In this document: positions 1 to 27,846 of the stretch, one piece after another
Layout: each line of letters begins with the position of its first letter
How positions within the stretch are numbered: position 1 is the first letter of the stretch
Source: Osedax frankpressi
Lineage: Eukaryota > Annelida > Polychaeta > Sabellida > Siboglinidae
DNA length: 64,000 nucleotides
Direction: 5' to 3'
NCBI GenBank assembly: GCA_964035775.1
Contig: OZ038313.1
Location: 14,202,984-14,266,983, forward strand
Program-made: the position numbers and the translations under genes
Notes under the pieces: model-generated
The model's database searches: none
Told to the model about the DNA's origin: nothing
Seen by the model: the letters and a program-made list of their open reading frames with translations, nothing else

Positions 1-1105
1 TTTGTTTATTTACAACTTTGTTATGGTATTATATGGATTTTAATATTCAATATTTATTAATTATAGTTATTTTTCTCAAATTTAAAAAAAAGTCTTAATA
101 TAAGTATGATTTCTAATCCATAATAACAGTATGACTATTAAATGAATTAATTAAAAATTGTTTTATAAAATTATTAATATTAAGGCATATGCTAACCTAT
201 CTATTTTAAATTTGGTAGTTTTTATGTAAATAAACAATATAATTCAACTCGAAATTAATATTAATATTTTCTAAAATATAAAATATCCTACCTTTTATGA
301 TAATCAATATTTTAAAATACAATTAACATATACAAGTCGGAGTATTGTATTATCTGCATAATGGAATAAAACAAATTATAAATTATTAAAAACTTAATAT
401 TATCTATTCAATTATAATATGCTGTGTAAAATATATAAAACATATGAAAACATAATTAATTATTTAATCAATAATATTTAATATTTAATTAATGCTTACA
501 AGTTGAATTCATAACCATCAGAAAAATTATTCACTTCACTATAAAATTATGATTACTTATAATTAATTTACTTCATAGCGGATCATGTATCTTGAACACA
601 TTTATCATATACGCTTAATCAAAATATTTTAAGTTTAATATAAAATAAATTATAATTTAGTTTTGAGTATATTCGTATATACGTAACGGTTATTTCCTTT
701 TTGTATTCCGAATATTCAGTGTAAAGTGTTGAACCCTACTCAAAGCTTACATATCTACCGCGTTAAGTTTCTATATTGCCTAATTACACGATATCGATGT
801 GATGTAATAGGTTATGACTTGTATTCGGTAATCACGTGAAATGAGGTTTATATTAAACGGGGGAGTTAGTTGGTAAAAGTTATTACTACGGCTTCAATTT
901 CATATCTGCATTCTGATATCACTTACTTTTCTTACATACGTTTATGATCATGGCGATATAACTTACTATGCACCTCGGCTGATACTATAACCTCATATAG
1001 GTATGCATTCTAGAAATAATATCAATTATATGCAATTGTAGTTTTACTCTCCGACAAAATAAAATGCAATAAAGTAAAACTATATTCTACATAGGTATAA
1101 CTAGA

Positions 1106-1156
<51 letters not shown>

Positions 1157-1985
1157 AACATATAAAACAAATCAATGTTTAAATATCTTCTTACTATTTT
1201 CAGTACTAAGAATATCTTTCCAATTACTAAATTTCTTAATTATGATCAATATTATATAAAGTTTTAATGATAATTAGCGGCTGTATTTTTTCCGCTAGGT
1301 TATGCCATAGTAGAGATAAGCGAGGTGATCTTGCTAGATCCCATGGGATTATCAAATTATAATGCTAATATTATATTACAGTATACACTTATAATGAATA
1401 TTTTAATTTACAATTTTAAATAAATTAGTATTTATACTGATACAAATACTAGTAGTTATTAAATTATAACCATACATGTTTATTAACTTTAAACTGTAAA
1501 TGTTATATTTAATTGTTAATAAATTAATTAACAAAAAAAATCTAGACGGATGATATAATATAACTTATTATATCTACAGCAAACATAATATTGTCATTAT
1601 ATAACATAGTAAATATTAAAATACAAATGTATAATATAAAATATAACCCTATGAACAATGTACAATATAAAATCGCCTACGATGTTTGATGATAATAATT
1701 ATTATACTAACACAATACTAATTGAATCTGATCCAAGAAAACAATCATGTACTGTTTTCTAAGTAGAATTTAACTTATAAATCATGAAAATTCATGAGTT
1801 CCCATATTTATCAATATTATCAACATAAGTTATTGACATCTAGATAGAAAACGGTCTCAGGATAGACAATAATTATAATATATTATATCAGTATTTATTA
1901 ATATATACAATAAGACTTATAAACCAAATATGATATATATTATAATACAGTTGAAGTATAAATGACATTATATTGATTGAAGGCG
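1..1985. other. AT-rich stretch, no gene recognised
   Basis: Very AT-rich DNA with no convincing exon on either strand. It holds a pure TA microsatellite at about 1109-1153. Slightly GC-richer patches near 690-1010 and 1295-1350 were read in all frames and gave nothing recognisable. It may be the 5' flank or first intron of the RGK GTPase gene that follows. Confidence 0.5.
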
Positions 1986-2276
1986 TTATATAAATACGTA
2001 TCTATATTTCATTACGAACTGTAAGGTATGCCTTCCACGTGAACGTCGTGCGGTACACCGCACCGTTATATTGTATATAAATAGAACAGTAGGATCTTCT
2101 ATTCCTGGGCGATCTACGGCCGAAACTTCTTTTATCGTGGGTAACAATGGTGGTGCATACGAGGCAACTTTACCACGTTGCAGACAATGTATCAATAATG
2201 CAAGCGTAAGACATTCGGGGTAGGTTCCAGGTACGTCGAGGTTGAATAATACAAAAGATGTCGTAACTTCTTTCAC
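1986..2276 (-). other. GC-richer island open on both strands; candidate exon
   Basis: A non-repetitive island with much higher GC than its surroundings. The minus strand is open for 96 codons with a mixed, protein-like composition and ends in a stop. The plus strand is also open in one frame from about 1989 to 2216 and runs into a GTAAGA donor-like site. If the plus reading is real it could be an N-terminal exon of the RGK GTPase downstream; if the minus reading is real it is a separate gene or exon. I recognise neither translation, so no function is assigned. Confidence 0.3.
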
Positions 2277-2791
2277 TTCGCGGTTTAATTTACGTGTAGG
2301 AGATCATTTACAATTATAATATATGTAACGTCTAAATTAAACGACAATACATATATATATATATATATTACTAGACTACGATATATATATGCATTACGAT
2401 ATATATCATAAATAAAAATTACTTATAATTTATCATCATAATAAGATCTATATCAGATTAATTAGCCATATTAATTGTATTATATATAATACATTCTATT
2501 ATTTGTATAGAATAGTTATTATTTAAATATTACACAACTATTAACTATTTCATATTGTATATTAATAGTATTATATATATATTGTATAATACTTGTACTA
2601 TATCCAATATTATAATACTAATTGTAGAACATATTCTATTGTTATAACAAACAACAATTAATTTAATTTTTAAAATCGATATCACCGTGTATCAAATATT
2701 CATTATTTTATAAAACGCAGTTCGATTAAGTAACGATTGAAATTATTTATAAAGTATCGATCCGAATACACGCTACGCTCATTCACCGCAG

Positions 2792-4195
2792 ATACAACTC
2801 ACCTGGAGACCAAGATAAGAGTACTCCTGGACGGAGAGGAGAGTATCCTGAACTGCGTCGACGTCGTCATGAACGAGGTGACTTGTAGATCTTGTTGGTC
2901 GTACCCATCAAGGCATTTATATATCGCGGAGGGAACCCGGGTATATATAGACGAGTCCGAGCGACTCTACGTTCGTCGTACGTCAATTCAATGAAAATAA
3001 AGCTCAATAGTAACAGTAAGCTTATTAATTGGCCGAGAGTTCGTTCGATATTAGGAGCCGATCTCGATTAAGAAGAACGGGCGATTTGTATATCATAACA
3101 CCATAATCGTACAATATGAGATATTTTCAATACATTATATAAAAGAGATTCCTATACTTTTGCATTGTTAACACGATAACTAAGTAACGACCTCGCCAGA
3201 GTGAAGACAATGCCCTTCAAGACGACGACAACAGAGATTTGGAAGCCTTGATCATTGTTTACTCCATAACGGACCGGTGCGTGAACAGCGTTCAGTTATG
3301 CTATCGTGTAGAGTTAAAGTTGTTTAGTTACCATGGCGATTTCCGTATCTCTTCTCACCTCTAGCCTATAAACATATAGATAGCGTACGCGGTGCGAGTT
3401 CTAAGAAATAGACGCGTTACGTGCTGCTAATTATATATTATGTAAGAGGTAGCGTTATAGCTTATATTATATTTCACTGTCGTAATGCATTGCGATAATT
3501 CATTATATAATTTGAGCAATTCGCCTGAGGTCAAATTGTATTAATTTGTATTATTTCTACGTAGTAATATAATCTATTTCTTTTTATAATATTCGGCTAC
3601 CCACTTCTTATTAATAACTGTAATATAGCTAATATACACACTATATACCAAATAGGTGTAATACATACTATGCTTAGCATATATGTAATATATGCTAACT
3701 ATATTCAATCGTTTACTACCCTCTACGTATATAGGCAATAGGTTTAGGACCCACTGCCACTCACGTAAACCTATACGTATTCTCTAGGAGGTCCTTTCTA
3801 CGTGCCGCGGAATTACTCGCCCTTGGTATTGCAAGACGTAGGATATCGGACAACTGCGCCGTGGCCACAATCCTAGTGGCCAACAAGAGCGACCTCGTCA
3901 GGTCAAGGGTCGTCGGCGAGAAAGGTTATACAGGGTTTTTTCATTCGGGGTAATCATACCATTGCAAAAGATTCGTACTCTTCTATAGAACATTAGTGTT
4001 ATGTAATTGTACTGCATTTTTTGTATTTTTGAATATACACACGTTAACACCCGATCCCTTATAAACACTCTATAGAGTGTTTTGTAATATAATCAAATGC
4101 AAATAATATATTATTTACATTTAAAATGCACTCAATTAGATAATAATTTATATAATTAAAACATCTCGTATCTTGGATATACATATACATATATG

Positions 4196-4257
<62 letters not shown>

Positions 4258-4577
4258 AATCGCATCATCATGAGTGTTGTGTATATAACTACAGTTATAT
4301 GTATTATAGTACGTTTGTTTATAAAAGCTTAATATATTAATATAATAATAAAACATAGATTATATTCCCGTTGACCACCGGTGTGATTTCAATTGTGATA
4401 TTGTTTTATGATTTATATAATATAATATTGTCTTTGTATGCAGTTCTCAGTATATGCAGAAAATATTCATATTAATATATCTATATCTATATATATATAT
4501 ATATATATATCTATTTCTATATATATATATACATATATATATCTATATCTATATATATATAGATATATATATCTATA

Positions 4578-4660
<83 letters not shown>

Positions 4661-5010
4661 TAGTGTAAAGTATCGCAATATTATTATAATAATAATTTTA
4701 ATAATAATGGCTTACCATTGAATTTAGCAAAGCTTCACCAACATCAGATATTAATGCCAGAGTTCATTACGGTATCCATCTCGTGTTTATACATCGCGGT
4801 GTACGATTTCTAATTTACAATATGTAATACTGCGCAGAGCCTCAACTCATTACGAACTGACAACTCCACGTTAACTGCAATATTAACACAGAGGGCAAAC
4901 TACTGGCCGAACAATTCGAGTCCAAGTACATCGAAGTATCGGCAGCACTGAACCATAGGGTAGATCATCTGCTAGTTGGCATTATAAAGCAGGTAAGTGG
5001 GGAAAGTCGT

Positions 5011-5062
<52 letters not shown>

Positions 5063-6504
5063 TAAGAGTTATTCTACAATATAGAAGAGGAGTATCACAC
5101 TAAAACAATTCTATTAATTTCTATAGTTAATTTAATTGATATAATCAAATATAAAGTAAAGGTATATTACCTTATGATGCTTACAGAATAAAATAATTCG
5201 TTATCATATTGAGAGAAGTTACTGAATTAATATTTTTAGTCATTAAATTATACAAAATAAAAAAGTGTAATTATTAAAAAATGAATGAAATATAAGAATG
5301 GTAAATAGGTCATTTAAATGGTCAAATAAATATAATTTTTTTACTAAATCAATTGTTATATATAAAAAAAGTTTAAATGATCAGAAATTAATAATATGTG
5401 AATTGTGATTGTGTTGTGAATTGTTGAATTGTGTGTAGTGATAATTAATGGATATGATATGATAATTAATATGATATGATAATTAATATGATAGTAAGTA
5501 TGTGTTAAGAGAAGGCTAGCTAAATAAATGTTGTTAATAATTTATAAATAGATGTCATATTTCAATAATACGTTAGAATACCTTTTGTAATTGGTTAATT
5601 GATTAATAATAAAATATTTAAATAGTAAAATATATATTATATTTGTATGTATATATATAAATATATATACAATATATATATAAATAATTATAAGATTGAC
5701 ATTATATTATTATATTATTATCGTTATGGATTACAACATACATGTCTCTTCGCGTGTATATGTATACAATATATATTCCGTGGTTTATCAAACTCAAATG
5801 TTATGTACATTCAAAACTTGCAATGATCTCATTTTAAGATTCGTTTGATGAAGGAGAGGAGGCGGAAACGAGGTTCTACCTGTTCAACAAAATCTGCTGT
5901 TGCTGCTGGACTAACCAATAAAAATGGAAATCAAAAAGTAGGAGTTGTAACAACACCTCCTCCAAATTTAGCAGTTAGTGAGTACCTTAGTAACTACCTT
6001 AGTAACTACTTTAGTAACTACATTAGTCAGTAATTTAGTGACTATATTAGTAACTACATTAGAAAGTATTTTAATTAGTATTTTAGTGACTAAATTGGTG
6101 AGAACTACTTTAGACACTATTTTAGTGAGTATTTTAGTTAGTACTTTGGTAACTACTTTATCTTGTATTTTAGTATATATTTTAGTGAGTACTTTATTTA
6201 ATATTTTAGTTAGTATTTTACAGAATAATTTAGTGAATATTATATAGTACTTTAGTGATTATTTAATTAATAATTTAATGACGATTTTGGTGATTTATTT
6301 TACAACAATTTTAACTCATTTAATCTTTATGTTATAATGATAACTATATCAAAATGGAAGAACGGTTATTAATAACGTCCGTGCGTCGTACGTTTCACAC
6401 GCAGATCAAGATATTGTCTAGAGCCGGCCACCATTTGCTGAGTACGTGTTTCAAGTACCACCGACGAGGAACTAAATCGTGCGAGAACCTGCTTTCACTT
6501 TAAC
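2792..6504 (+). CDS. RGK-family (Rad/Gem/Rem-like) small GTPase, 5' end not found
   Basis: RGK proteins are atypical Ras-like GTPases that sit at the plasma membrane and inhibit voltage-gated calcium channels in the animals studied. Five phase-compatible exons are clear: 2792-2877, 3200-3276, 3788-3924, 4892-4992 and 5839-about 5981. A terminal exon runs from about 6405 to the stop at 6502-6504. Visible motifs are [24 protein letters not shown] (G4) and [16 protein letters not shown] (G5 region). A basic tail [12 protein letters not shown] follows, and the protein ends KSCENLLSL. The ending matches the RGK hallmark of a cysteine seven residues from the C-terminus. The switch region DVVMNE lacks the DxxG of ordinary Ras proteins, as is usual in RGKs. 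No P-loop exon was seen upstream. The last intron opens with a minisatellite. Which RGK member it is cannot be decided. Confidence 0.85.
4176..4254. repeat. TA-rich microsatellite
   Basis: Nearly pure alternating TA with some TACATA interruptions, inside the intron between the NKSD and G5 exons of the RGK gene. Confidence 0.9.
4472..4656. repeat. Compound TA / TATC microsatellite
   Basis: Alternating TA blocks broken by TATCTATC and TTTCTA units. It gives meaningless Ile/Tyr reading frames on both strands. It lies in the same RGK intron as the 4176-4254 repeat. Confidence 0.9.
5012..5058. repeat. TA microsatellite just after an RGK donor
   Basis: A pure TA run starting about 20 bases past the GTAAGT donor of the RGK exon that ends at 4992. 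Confidence 0.9.
5977..6310. repeat. Degenerate 12-bp minisatellite at an RGK splice donor
   Basis: Loose copies of a TTAGTAACTACC-like unit begin exactly at the donor end of the RGK exon (the first copy reads TTAGTGAGTAC) and decay over about 330 bp. Many units contain GTAACT or GTGACT and so look like weak 5' splice sites. The array fills most of the final intron, and both its open frames (5845-6033 and 5978-6247) are products of the repeat. Confidence 0.75.
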
Positions 6505-7720
6505 ACCTTCGTACCGCGTTGTAACGGATTTATGAATCGGTGCGATCAAAACAATCTGGTAACAGTGTAAATACGCTTACGACAATATATTGGCGATAAC
6601 AATGTACATAGTAAAATCTACAAGTGGATATAATAATTGAGATATAGTTAACGGGCTGTAGCATTATTAGTATTGAATTGAATCACTGGCTACACTAGAC
6701 GGAAACTGGCATACCTACACCGCCTATATTAATTTACATCCACTTCCCAGAGTAATTTGAATAGGTATCGAGACGAGTAAGATAAATATATAGAATGGAC
6801 ATAACAACATTGTGATTTAAGTGTACAGAACCAAATCACCAATATGGCTGCATTACAATTCTAGTATTATTACTTCTTTAATCTGGCTATAAAAATAGTG
6901 CATCGTGTAATATCGGCATAACTAATATAAGTGCAACTAGGATAGATGGTTGAAATCTTTACAAATATTATCTCCTTAATTTGTAAATAAATACTGCTAT
7001 GTAAATATTAGTGACACAAATGAACATTAAGAAAACTGGTATAACATTGCAAATCTAATGCTACTTACAATTACATTTCTAATTTAGATACTACAATATT
7101 TTCTTTGGTAAAAAAATACTGAATTATATATAAAATGCAACATTTTTATATATATATCAATTTGACATTATTTCCAATTGGTATTGACTATATTATTATC
7201 CTATTGTACATATTTTATTAATCAGACAACAATATGCTCTACAAGTACTTCTATTGCCACTTTATTTTGTGATTGTTAAACAGAATCTAACATCACTATT
7301 ATTATAATAAAATAATCAAACTCATTTTTATATTTTTTTTCTATATTAACATTAATATGGATTATTATTTATTTTAACAAGAATAATACTAGTAAAATAC
7401 ATTAATATAGTTATGTAATTATAATTGTATATAGTTATAACTGTATTTATAACTATAATTAATAAATTAACATATATATAAATACATAGTTAAATTTATA
7501 TTAGTAAAATCTATTATAAATGAAAATTAATATGTAATTATGCAAATTATCCAAAATCCTCAAATATTTAAAAAATAAAAACAAGATAAACCAAAAAATA
7601 TTTATTCAAAAGAAAAAATATGTGAACTTAACTCGATAAAAGAGTTTCAGTAGTAATGGCACATAAAAGATATAGGAGTATGGCTGATTTATGGCGGGTT
7701 TTGGGAGGAAAGGGTGTAGC
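6505..7720. other. Intergenic AT-rich DNA between RGK and GCSH 3' ends
   Basis: This lies between two convergent genes and should hold both 3' UTRs. A TTTATT at 7611-7616 is an AATAAA on the minus strand about 105 bases past the GCSH stop and is a plausible polyadenylation signal. No further gene, RNA or repeat was seen. Confidence 0.5.
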
Positions 7721-10400
7721 TTAGGACTGATCAGCAATAAACTTATCATAGGCTGACTCGTCCATCAGATTATCTAGTTCTTCCTTCTTTGACAACTTGA
7801 GTTTGTACAGCCAACCTGTAAATGGAAACTTCAGGTAAACATAATAATACAGTATTTATTGTTTAACTTCAACAATTAATTGTCCTATTATACAATATAA
7901 TTGTATTTTATTGATTTAATGTTACAGGAAATCTTTGTTGTGCTTACATGTAAAAGATAGGGGAAATATTTCTATGAGATAGACTATTTCTTATTTGAAT
8001 GATTAAAAAATATTAATTTTATTTTAATATTTATATTATATTCATATCTATATATATATATATATAAATTTACTTTAGATGATCATTATTAATGTTTTAA
8101 AAATAATGAAATGCATTTATTGTATGAGCTTTTTTAATATAGTATTTATATATTCTAATAATTTCTTAGATTCACAAAACATTGCAAAATATATCAATCC
8201 CTAAACAATTATTTAGTTAAATATGTTATAGATATCGGCATCTAAATTGTATATTATAAAAGAAAGTATTCATGAGCAAATAAAATACTTTCATTTCATT
8301 GGATGTAACTAATGCATAGTGACGAGACCTATTATATAAATAAAAACTCACTTATTATCTTTGTTACATTTTTGAAATAAATTTTAAAACAATTATATTA
8401 GTAAAATATTGTAATAAATCCATTATATTAGTAAAATATTGTAATAATATAAATCCATATTATTAGTTTAAAGTCATGAGTAAATTGTACATTTTAGGTA
8501 CTTATAATTATTTGTAGATTTAACTACCCTTACTAATTAATAATTATATATGATTATTAAATTATCTTGCCAAGTAGAATTTATGTAAATAAAAATATAA
8601 AAAATTAGTAATTCATTTTCAAAATTCAATATAATTATGAATAAATATAAATCATTATCTAGTTGTACGATCGAAACTAACTTTACTAACATAAATATAC
8701 TATGTACTATGTACTATGTTTTACATTCAGAAGGATATTGTAAAAGAAGCGATAGAGAGCTCTCTCGGACACCTACCCTGGTCGTACGGGGATTTGTTGA
8801 TCAGAGATGGTTTGTCGACGACGCTTTGGTTGCCCTCGGTTACGGTGCCGGATACCGGCGTGTAGAGTTCGCTCGCCGCCTTAACACTCTCCAGAGCTCC
8901 GCATTCGTCTGGTAGGGAGTGGCACGCTTTTATAATGGATTGCGATTCTAATCGGGCCATTTTCGGATTGTTGATACAAAATTGTATTTGTTTTCAGACA
9001 AAAATAACATATTCTCATCTATACATGGTATTTAAATTATTGAAAAATATCTAATAGTTATGAAAAATATCCTAAATATAAACCTAGGATGGGTCGAGGT
9101 GTAGGTTATTTCTAAGGATAAATAAGATGTATATGATGTACAAAGAGAGTTCATTTTGTGGTGTGGATTTTGTGGTTAGGGGTTTGCTAGATGATTTGAT
9201 AGATGATCTGATGTCAAGAGTTTGGGAACATCATTCAAAGAGATTTTTAAGTCAGTTTATACGTTTTTAGAGACAAAACAATGATATACTTCAAATTTAA
9301 TAATTGATAGATTTGTGTAAATAACATTGAAGAGGAAAAAGTATTAAAAAGTATTAAATTAAGTGAAATGCAACTAAATCATTTATCAAATACTACGAAA
9401 GTTCTAAATGCCATTCTCACGACCACTATATAGACTAAACATGTGCATTCATACTGATTGATTTCAGTTTTTAAAGTGTCTCTTGTCAAGTGTAAACAAA
9501 CATGCATGCTTAAGTACTGCATGAACTTTAAACCAATCCAAAGGTCAATGACCAATGGTCAATAGTAATGTATTAAAATCAAGGTATGTTAAAATTGTTA
9601 TTTGCATAAATATATTTATTTATTAAATAGTTATAAAACTAAATTATTTCTAATTCCAGTATTTATAATTTGGATTATTAAATAATATTTGTCTCAACTC
9701 AATTTATTATGCTAAATTGTATTTCTACCTTATATTTAATAAATACTACAATCAAATTTATATATCTATAATGCTAGCGAAAATGAAATAAAATAAAAAG
9801 ATTTTACTAGATAAAATATTCACATATCAACATTATAACATTTTATGTAGTATATTAGTGAAAAAATAGTTTATAGTATATTAATATATATTATATAGTA
9901 TATTGGCATATAATATATTAGTTAATATATTGTTTAATAATATATATTCTTTAATATATTAGTGTATAGTGTATTAATGTATAGCATATAGGTATATAGT
10001 ATATTAGAGAATAGTATATTAGTATAAAGTGTAGAGTATATTAGTATATTTTAGGTCTCAATAGTGAATTAGGATAAGGTCTGCAGTGCGGATATCATGT
10101 GAATAAATATTTTATATTACCAATATATATTACAATTTTATTTATTATTATTTTCTCAACTAGTATCTAAATCCATCATATTAGCTAAAAATTGCCAACC
10201 TAATATATAATTAATTTATATGTATATATTTAATATATACATTTTTTAATAATTTAAATTACGATATGAAATATAATATATGTATCTGATGCAAATACAA
10301 TAACAACTCTACCTTCATTTTATCTCGAGATAACTTGTCTTTTATGTGATACAAAGTAAATATGAAAGAAATATTGCAAATAGATAAATACATATATATA

Positions 10401-10438
<38 letters not shown>

Positions 10439-11161
10439 TTGATAAATAGTATTTAGCCATTTGGCAACATTATAAGGAGCAGATGTGAATATATAAATAT
10501 ATATATAGTAGTAATAAACATAAGTAAGATATCTAGCTAAAATCGTTAACCTAATATATTATTAATATAAATATATATAAAATGAATATATAAATTTTAA
10601 AGTCAGTTAAAGTAAAATATGTAATATCAATATGTTTTAATATTCTATTATCATTGGTCAGTTTCATTAAACCTTCTTTGTCAAGTTCGATGCCGGACTC
10701 AGGAGGTTGGGCGTAAACTATATCTCCCAATTGATCCTGGGGAGTTGGTGTTATGATCAGTTTAGAACTATGATTATATTCACTGGTGTGCGCGAGTGTG
10801 TTTTAGTGCGTTAGTATGTGTGAATGTGTACTCATATCTATTAATATCATATAATATCATATAATATCATATAATATCATATACTATCATATAATATCAT
10901 ATCATATCATATAATATCATATAATATCATATAATATTATATAATATCCTATAATATCATATAATATCATATAATATCATATAATATCATATAATATCAT
11001 ATAATATCATATAATATCATATAATATCATATAATATCATATAATATCATATAATATCATATAATATCATATAAATAGAACCTGTGCAAAGTCGCTGATG
11101 CCAATTGTAGCAATGGATCCATTGACGGTAATCCATTCATGTTTTTCAGTGTAGAGGCGGT
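7721..11161 (-). CDS. GCSH: Glycine cleavage system H protein, 5' exon missing
   Basis: The H protein is the lipoyl-carrying shuttle of the mitochondrial glycine cleavage system; it moves the aminomethyl group and electrons between the P, T and L proteins. Four minus-strand exons join without a phase clash: 11082-11161 ([14 protein letters not shown]), 10673-10736 ([10 protein letters not shown]), 8777-8908 and 7721-7815. Exon 8777-8908 carries the lipoylation site ESVKAASE with its conserved lysine, then [10 protein letters not shown]. Exon 7721-7815 reads [18 protein letters not shown] and ends ADQS, stop. The mature protein is whole from just before the conserved HEW to the stop. The first exon with the start codon and mitochondrial presequence should lie above 11161, but I could not place it. 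A decamer array abuts the donor of the first visible exon. Confidence 0.93.
10384..10434. repeat. TA microsatellite
   Basis: A run of alternating TA within the GCSH intron between 8908 and 10673. Confidence 0.85.
10843..11074. repeat. ATAATATCAT decamer array at the GCSH donor
   Basis: About 23 nearly identical copies of the 10-bp unit ATAATATCAT, with a few variants (ATACTATCAT, ATAATATCCT). The array ends only a few bases from the donor of GCSH exon 11082-11161, which is read on the minus strand. Confidence 0.95.
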
Positions 11162-11476
11162 CTGCGATATGAAGACAAGTTAAGAATACCTCACCCGTAG
11201 TGAATTACTTTATATAATAGCTAATCTTATTTGAAAATAGACAAATAGAAAAAAAAACAAGTTTAGTATATTAAATTCTTTTATATAAATAAATTATTAA
11301 AAATACATTTTTTAAAACAAATGTATGTTATTAAAAAATTACATCAGAAAATCATCCAAATAAAAAAGAAAGATATTTTTATAAATTATTATAATTTGAA
11401 TAAATTATTATAATTTAATTTCATTATTGGGATATAATTAGATGTACTCTTGTAATAATATAAATATATTTGAGAA

Positions 11477-11540
<64 letters not shown>

Positions 11541-13708
11541 AGGGAGGGATATAATTAAACAGTATAAATAATTAACAATTATTTGAATACTTTAGAACTG
11601 CACTTTATTATACTTTTAATTTATATTTTCCAAGTAAAAATAATTTAGTTACTCAAGCTTACTTTAGTAGTATACTTATTTATTGATATTGAATTTCTTA
11701 CATATTAAAATATGTATCATTTAATAGACTATAAATAAACAAAACGTATACATAATAAGTACAAAAGATTATAATGAGTATAAAAGCATAATCTTTAATA
11801 TTCTTATAGATAAAAAATGCCGTGTATATATATTATATATTAATATAAGTTTCATTTTTTAAGTTTAAAGAGACGAATATTATTTTTAATGTATGCACAA
11901 TGTTCAAAAATTCAGTGTTCGCACACAGAATTATAATTTCCAGTATCCTAGAAATAAAAACTATCGAGACATAAATGATAAACAATTTAAATGTTATTCT
12001 CAAATCCTTTTTTGATTCATATGAGTGGCCCAACAATTAAAATTATTATTAATATTCTAATCCCAAAAAAACTCGATTTAAGTATTGATCTCTTTATAAA
12101 CGATTAACACATAACACTGATTATGTGTCTGAGTGTATTTCTATAACGAATTATATTAAATAATCAAAATAAATATATAAAATATTATATCATATGATAC
12201 TTGTATTCTTTAATGTATAAAGTTAAAGAAGAAATTGTCATTTTAGATATTTCGCAAGGAAGTTATTTATGAAAAACAACTGTACAAAAATCTGAACATA
12301 ACTAATCTAGAATTAATGTCTCATAATTCCAAAGAACATTGGAATAATAAAGAATCTCTATGCAATGATGTCTATTATTGACCCCTTCACCTGGCAATGT
12401 AGTAAGTATGTAGGTATGCGAGTTACTTTCTTTTAGAATTATATATTAAATTTAATAATAATATCATTATGATTATATATGAGACTAATGCTAAATAAAT
12501 TGATAATAAAATTCTCTAATTAAAAACTATATAATCTATTTTTCATTTCAAATGATCTAATTGTCAAGTAAACACGTGTTATAAGGTATACCTTCCAATA
12601 TAGAATAATCCTACATTATAATAAATATAAGCAACATGAATTCTAAGTATATTCATTAGATTCTAATCTTATCTTTTAAAGTTGAATACAAATTACATTC
12701 AAATTAATTATTTAGCTAAAAACTAATGATAAATAATATATAATAGTTTATTGACTCTAATATAATCTATAAACACCATGTGAACTTTTATTTTTCTTAT
12801 ACATAACTAACGTAAAAATAATGTTATACAAATAATAAGATAAATAATATTAATGTTATATTATTATCGAATTACCAAATTTTCAAAAGAAAAAAATAGA
12901 TTAATGAATGTTTGAAATAGTGTAAAGAAAATAAGCAAGATCCAGAGATTCTTGAGAACACATAACTTAATGTGAGTATATTAAAGCAAGATATGATGTT
13001 TATATAGAAACTGCATAATTTATATTATATAAAGTTACAGTCAAATTCATTGAATTGCATGAACCTCAAATAAAATAAAACTCTTTCAAATTACGTTACA
13101 AAATTAAATTCTAATACAAATCTCGAAATTAATAACAAAAATGAAATATGTCAACTTACAATGATTGTAATTCTCAAGAAATTCTTATTACATGACAAAT
13201 AATAAAAATGATTTAATTATATAATAATATATTATATATTTTCTCATTTGGTTTTATCAATATGAAAGATGTGGTTGAAGTTATGCAATAATTAATAAAA
13301 ATAAAAATACTATTGGTATTTATTTATAAATTATAATGATATAGTATCACTTTAACCAAATTGGTCAGCATGTATAAATTAGTAATTTTTAAAAAAATAT
13401 TAGAGTATTATGTAAAACACGAATTAATAAATATGTCGACTTCCTAAACTAAGTAAATTATTATAATTATAAGAAAAACTCGATTATAAATAAATTCGCC
13501 TCTGGTCTCCAATACAGAATTGTTAATAAACATTATTGTTAATATTATTTTTTATATTACAATATCTTCCAAATTCTAAAAAATTTACATAATCATGTAA
13601 TTACTAAAATTCGGTGAAAATCAACATCAATTATAAGAAAGAGGAAAACTAATTTTTATTTAAAAATTAATATTAATTCATAAATTCACATAAATGTTTA
13701 AAGTTTAC
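11162..13708. other. AT-rich stretch between GCSH and METAP2
   Basis: No convincing exon was seen. A purine tract at about 11471-11549 begins with GAGAGT repeats and passes into GA and GGGA repeats. TTTATT at 13655-13660 is an AATAAA on the minus strand about 50 bases past the METAP2 stop and is a likely polyadenylation signal. The missing first GCSH exon and its promoter are expected in this stretch. Confidence 0.5.

Positions 13709-27846
<14,138 letters not shown>

Noticed and set aside
852-882. A P-loop-like TGELVGKS reading upstream of the RGK exons
   Set aside because: The spacing is wrong for GxxxxGKS, a stop lies directly before it and no acceptor fits, so it is taken as chance.
8637-8915. 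Plus-strand 92-codon frame
   Set aside because: It is the antisense shadow of the GCSH lipoyl-domain exon.
11833-12036. 67-codon minus-strand frame as the first GCSH exon
   Set aside because: Its hydrophobic, Ile-rich composition is not a presequence and no donor of the needed phase follows.
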